Positions 61,937-64,000 of a stretch of 64,000 bases of DNA are shown in pieces. The stretch lies in the NCBI GenBank assembly GCA_964351625.1, contig CAYGOV010000013.1, positions 1 to 64,000 of the forward strand, given 5' to 3'. Position numbers and translations under genes: made by a program. Source of the DNA: Marinoscillum sp964351625. Lineage in GTDB: Bacteria > Bacteroidota > Bacteroidia > Cytophagales > Cyclobacteriaceae. Position 1 is the stretch's first letter. Every line of letters starts with the position of its first letter. The notes below the pieces were generated by a model that saw only the letters and a program-made list of their open reading frames with translations, did no database searches and was not told where the DNA came from.

Positions 61937-63049
61937 TTATGACTTGAAGAGTTCATCCACTTTAGGTATTTCCTTTTGACATTTTTTCCAGAAAGCAAAG
62001 AAGGAAGGGTAGTAACCTTTCGCGGAAAACATCCAATCGCGAGGTTCTTCGATTCCTCGGTAGTGTTTATTTAGCGGATGCTCCTTATAGTAAATGTTCG
62101 CTGATGGATAGAGATTATTGAATTCATCGAAGCTCCCTACGAAGACTTGAATGTTTGAGATGTTTTTGGCAAGAGCCAGTACAAAAAGGATCGTCTTGGT
62201 GGATACTGGATATTCATCGAAATGAGAAGGTTCCAGCAATAGTATCCGATTGGCAACCAAATCACTTTTCCACAGTGGATCAAGGTTGTAAAAATTATAG
62301 ATACAAGTAGGTCTGGTAGGGTCCACTTGGATCACCTGCTGAGGAGGAAGTTGCGTGGAAATATCGGGATTGAAAGTTTCCTTAAGTGATGCTGGTATTG
62401 CCATTTCTGGAAAAGCTTCATATGGCACATCCAAATATGTGTCCTTTTGATTACTCTCAAAAAAGGTGTTGATATTGTCTTGGTTGGCGTAGTACTTCTT
62501 ATTGCTATTGGCGCCAGCTACCCATTGCCAGCTGAGTGCATTGCTCGCCCAGTCCGCATCGAGCAGATGGTAATACATCCACCTCGCCGGAGTGCGCCAG
62601 TGACTTCTACCGATGTTGCACGCCAATGAAGCGATATACATGCGCATGTGATTGTGCAGGTATCCATTTTCATAAAATTCATCAATCGCATGATCAATGG
62701 CCAGAATACCTGTGCGTCCAGTTACTATATTTTGAGGCATTTCGTAGTTTGATACCTCGGGCTGTGGATGCTTTAGGTCTTCATTGATGTCGTTTCCCTT
62801 TTCTATCCAGATCTGCTGCCAATAGTCTCTCCAAGCGAGCTCTTGGATCAGTTTGTGAGATTCATAAGTATTGAAACCACGGTTGAGGATAGACTGATAA
62901 ACCTGTTTGGTAGAAATCACCCCACGTGAGATGTAAGGTGAGAGACGCGTGACTGCACCATCAACATGGTTGCGCGAAGGGCCATATGCTACAGGATCTA
63001 TGGACTCCATTTGCTTGATGATGCTCTGATAGTCGGTTTTGAATTTCAT
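61937..63049 (-). CDS. Photolyase/cryptochrome-like protein with FAD domain at the N-terminus
   Basis: A 370-residue FAD-binding protein. The N-terminal 220 residues carry the photolyase helical domain: RLSPYISRGVISTKQVY, ELAWRDYWQQIWIEKG, TGRTGILAIDHAIDEFYENG, YLHNHMRMYIASLACNIG and DADWASNALSWQWVAGANSN. The alpha/beta domain that usually comes first is absent. Instead the C-terminal 110 residues (RILLLEPSHFDEYPVSTKTI, ILFVLALAKNI, IQVFVGSFDEFNNLYP) look like an alpha/beta fold, as if the domain order were swapped. DNA repair or light sensing is possible. The ATG overlaps the DUF2805 stop by 4 bases. Confidence 0.88.
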   Translation of the reverse strand: MKFKTDYQSIIKQMESIDPVAYGPSRNHVDGAVTRLSPYISRGVISTKQVYQSILNRGFNTYESHKLIQELAWRDYWQQIWIEKGNDINEDLKHPQPEVSNYEMPQNIVTGRTGILAIDHAIDEFYENGYLHNHMRMYIASLACNIGRSHWRTPARWMYYHLLDADWASNALSWQWVAGANSNKKYYANQDNINTFFESNQKDTYLDVPYEAFPEMAIPASLKETFNPDISTQLPPQQVIQVDPTRPTCIYNFYNLDPLWKSDLVANRILLLEPSHFDEYPVSTKTILFVLALAKNISNIQVFVGSFDEFNNLYPSANIYYKEHPLNKHYRGIEEPRDWMFSAKGYYPSFFAFWKKCQKEIPKVDELFKS

Positions 63050-63330
63050 CTTTTAGAAATCTTATTCCCACTTATTGCACGTTGCCTGGTGCAGCGAAAT
63101 CTATCAATTTCCTCATTACGCTTTTGAAGATGCTTCTGACTTACGCCACTATTCACTCTTTTGCGCCAACGTTTGAAGCTTGATGTTTGAAGTGTATTGC
63201 GCATTAGGTCGATGACCATTTTTTCGGTTAGCCCAAATTGAAAAGCTATCGCTTCGAAAGGTGTGCGATCTTCCCAAGCCATCTCTATGACCCTGTTGTG
63301 GTCATCCGGTGAAAGCTCAATATTTTTCAT
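63046..63330 (-). CDS. DUF2805/TIGR03643 family small basic protein
   Basis: A 94-residue basic protein of the TIGR03643 (DUF2805) family, restricted to a few bacterial groups. The conserved part is IEMAWEDRTPFEAIAFQFGL followed by TEKMVIDLMRNTL, which has the pattern of a helix-turn-helix. The tail is rich in arginine and lysine (RFRCTRQRAISGNKISKR). A DNA- or RNA-binding role is an inference. Overlaps of 4 bases with both neighbours place it between an SDR-DUF2867 gene and the photolyase-like gene. That neighbourhood is often seen for this family. Confidence 0.88.
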   Translation of the reverse strand: MKNIELSPDDHNRVIEMAWEDRTPFEAIAFQFGLTEKMVIDLMRNTLQTSSFKRWRKRVNSGVSQKHLQKRNEEIDRFRCTRQRAISGNKISKR

Positions 63331-64000
63331 TTTTTCATTTTTTTTACTTTGGTCAATTTGTCCATCATACCCTGAAAGATGAAACCATGAAAGGGCAAGA
63401 CGCTATACCAATAAAGTCTTCCTAGTATTCCTTTGGGTCTGAAAGTGGCAGTCTGGAGTAGTTTTTCTTCTTTGACGGTAAACTCTAACCACGCTTCCCC
63501 CGGGAGCTTCATTTCGGCAAAGAGTATTAACCTGCCTTCCGTTTTGTCTGCGTAAAGCACTCGCCAAAAATCCAACGCATCGCCAGCATATATATCACTG
63601 ATATTCGTACGTCCTCTCCTCAGGCCAACTCCACCGACGAACTTATCCATGTAGCCGCGTATTTTCCAAAGCCAGTTACCATAGTACCAACCATTTTGCC
63701 CGCCTATACTCCAGATTTTCTCAATGCACTTTTCACGATCGCTGAAAACTTGTTCACGTCTATCGATAAAGCACCCAAATGATGGTACTTTGATGTAATC
63801 AGAGATATTTATCTGTATCCCGCTGCTCACATAGGCATCTTTCCAGCTAGAGACAATCGCATTGTTTTCTATTTTACTAAAAGCACGTTCCAGTGCTTTT
63901 GTGTAAGTCATGGGTGTGATTCCTAGTATTTTCTCAAGGCGGTTGTCTCTGCAGATCACTTCCACCTTCATGCTGTCCACCAGAGCAATAGCTAGTCTGT
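63327..64000 (-). CDS. SDR/NmrA-like oxidoreductase with DUF2867 domain, 5' end missing
   Basis: The 3' part of a gene that runs off the right edge of the window. The reading frame is open from base 64000 without a start, so the upstream SDR/NmrA-like half is outside. The visible part encodes the junction (PMTYTKALERAFSKIENN) and a DUF2867 domain, with SSWKDAYVSS, FGCFIDRREQVFSDREKC and GGVGLRRGRTNISDIYAGDA. It ends FRPKGILGRLYWYSVLPFHG. The family combines an NAD(P)H-binding domain with DUF2867; its reaction is not known to me. It is the first visible gene of the leftward DUF2805-photolyase-flavin reductase set. Confidence 0.85.
   Translation of the reverse strand, partial: RLAIALVDSMKVEVICRDNRLEKILGITPMTYTKALERAFSKIENNAIVSSWKDAYVSSGIQINISDYIKVPSFGCFIDRREQVFSDREKCIEKIWSIGGQNGWYYGNWLWKIRGYMDKFVGGVGLRRGRTNISDIYAGDALDFWRVLYADKTEGRLILFAEMKLPGEAWLEFTVKEEKLLQTATFRPKGILGRLYWYSVLPFHGFIFQGMMDKLTKVKKMKK

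Overview
The window looks like a piece of a Bacteroidota chromosome, most likely a free-living member of the Cytophagales/Flavobacteriales type. It is moderately AT-rich. It carries many families seen mainly or often in this phylum: DUF4296, DUF4159, DUF3822, DUF3667, a Bat-type DUF58/VWA cluster, a SusC-like TonB receptor and large secreted proteins with type IX (T9SS) sorting tails. Most genes are ordinary housekeeping or conserved genes, packed in short operons with ATGA overlaps. There is no rRNA, tRNA, CRISPR array, prophage or insertion sequence that I can see.

Layout. 0-9.2 kb (minus strand): peroxiredoxin, M23 peptidase, FAH-family hydrolase, tRNA methylthiotransferase MtaB, an ECF sigma factor with a membrane partner, and a TPR-CHAT protease-like protein coupled to an outer-membrane protein. 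9.3-10.3 kb: a small disturbed region with a 155-bp partial duplicate of a DUF4159 gene beside a toxin-antitoxin pair whose toxin has an in-frame stop. 10.3-15.9 kb (minus): DUF4159, HAD phosphatase, PafA-like phosphatase and a GH63-like glycosidase. 16-20.7 kb (plus): guaA, a TPR/periplasmic-binding protein, hemL. 20.7-25 kb (minus): glycosyltransferase, DUF3667 membrane protein, kdsB, NfeD. 25-33 kb: LysM protein, pyrE, two NUDIX proteins, coaD, DUF1573, DUF423, YggS. 33-37 kb: a GH3-family acyl-amido synthetase coupled to a LysE exporter, then asnB. 37.2-40 kb: three genes of a Bat cluster. 40.1-44.7 kb: DUF4296, mutS2, a cytochrome b5-like protein, a MurNAc kinase-like gene and murQ in one operon.

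45-58.1 kb is the most accessory part. It holds a TonB receptor, a surface lipoprotein, a secreted endonuclease I with OB-like repeats, a conserved unknown protein, a very large secreted GH13 amylase interrupted by a 100-N assembly gap, and an unlisted 56-residue PIDGGL-motif mini-protein. 58-64 kb: SprT-like protein, TonB, CoA-transferase, a palindromic intergenic repeat, then a minus-strand operon with an SDR protein cut by the window edge, DUF2805, an unusual photolyase/cryptochrome-like protein and a flavin reductase.

The points I find most worth a second look are: two strong intrinsic terminators lying inside the coding sequence of the convergent neighbour (27.3 and 32.1 kb), the GH3-LysE pair, the photolyase-like protein with its FAD domain at the N-terminus, the possible DNA-scavenging locus at 45-52 kb, the PIDGGL mini-protein, and the decayed toxin-antitoxin locus flanked by a gene fragment. 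None is proven to be a new system. Functional names rest on motifs read by eye, without database searches.
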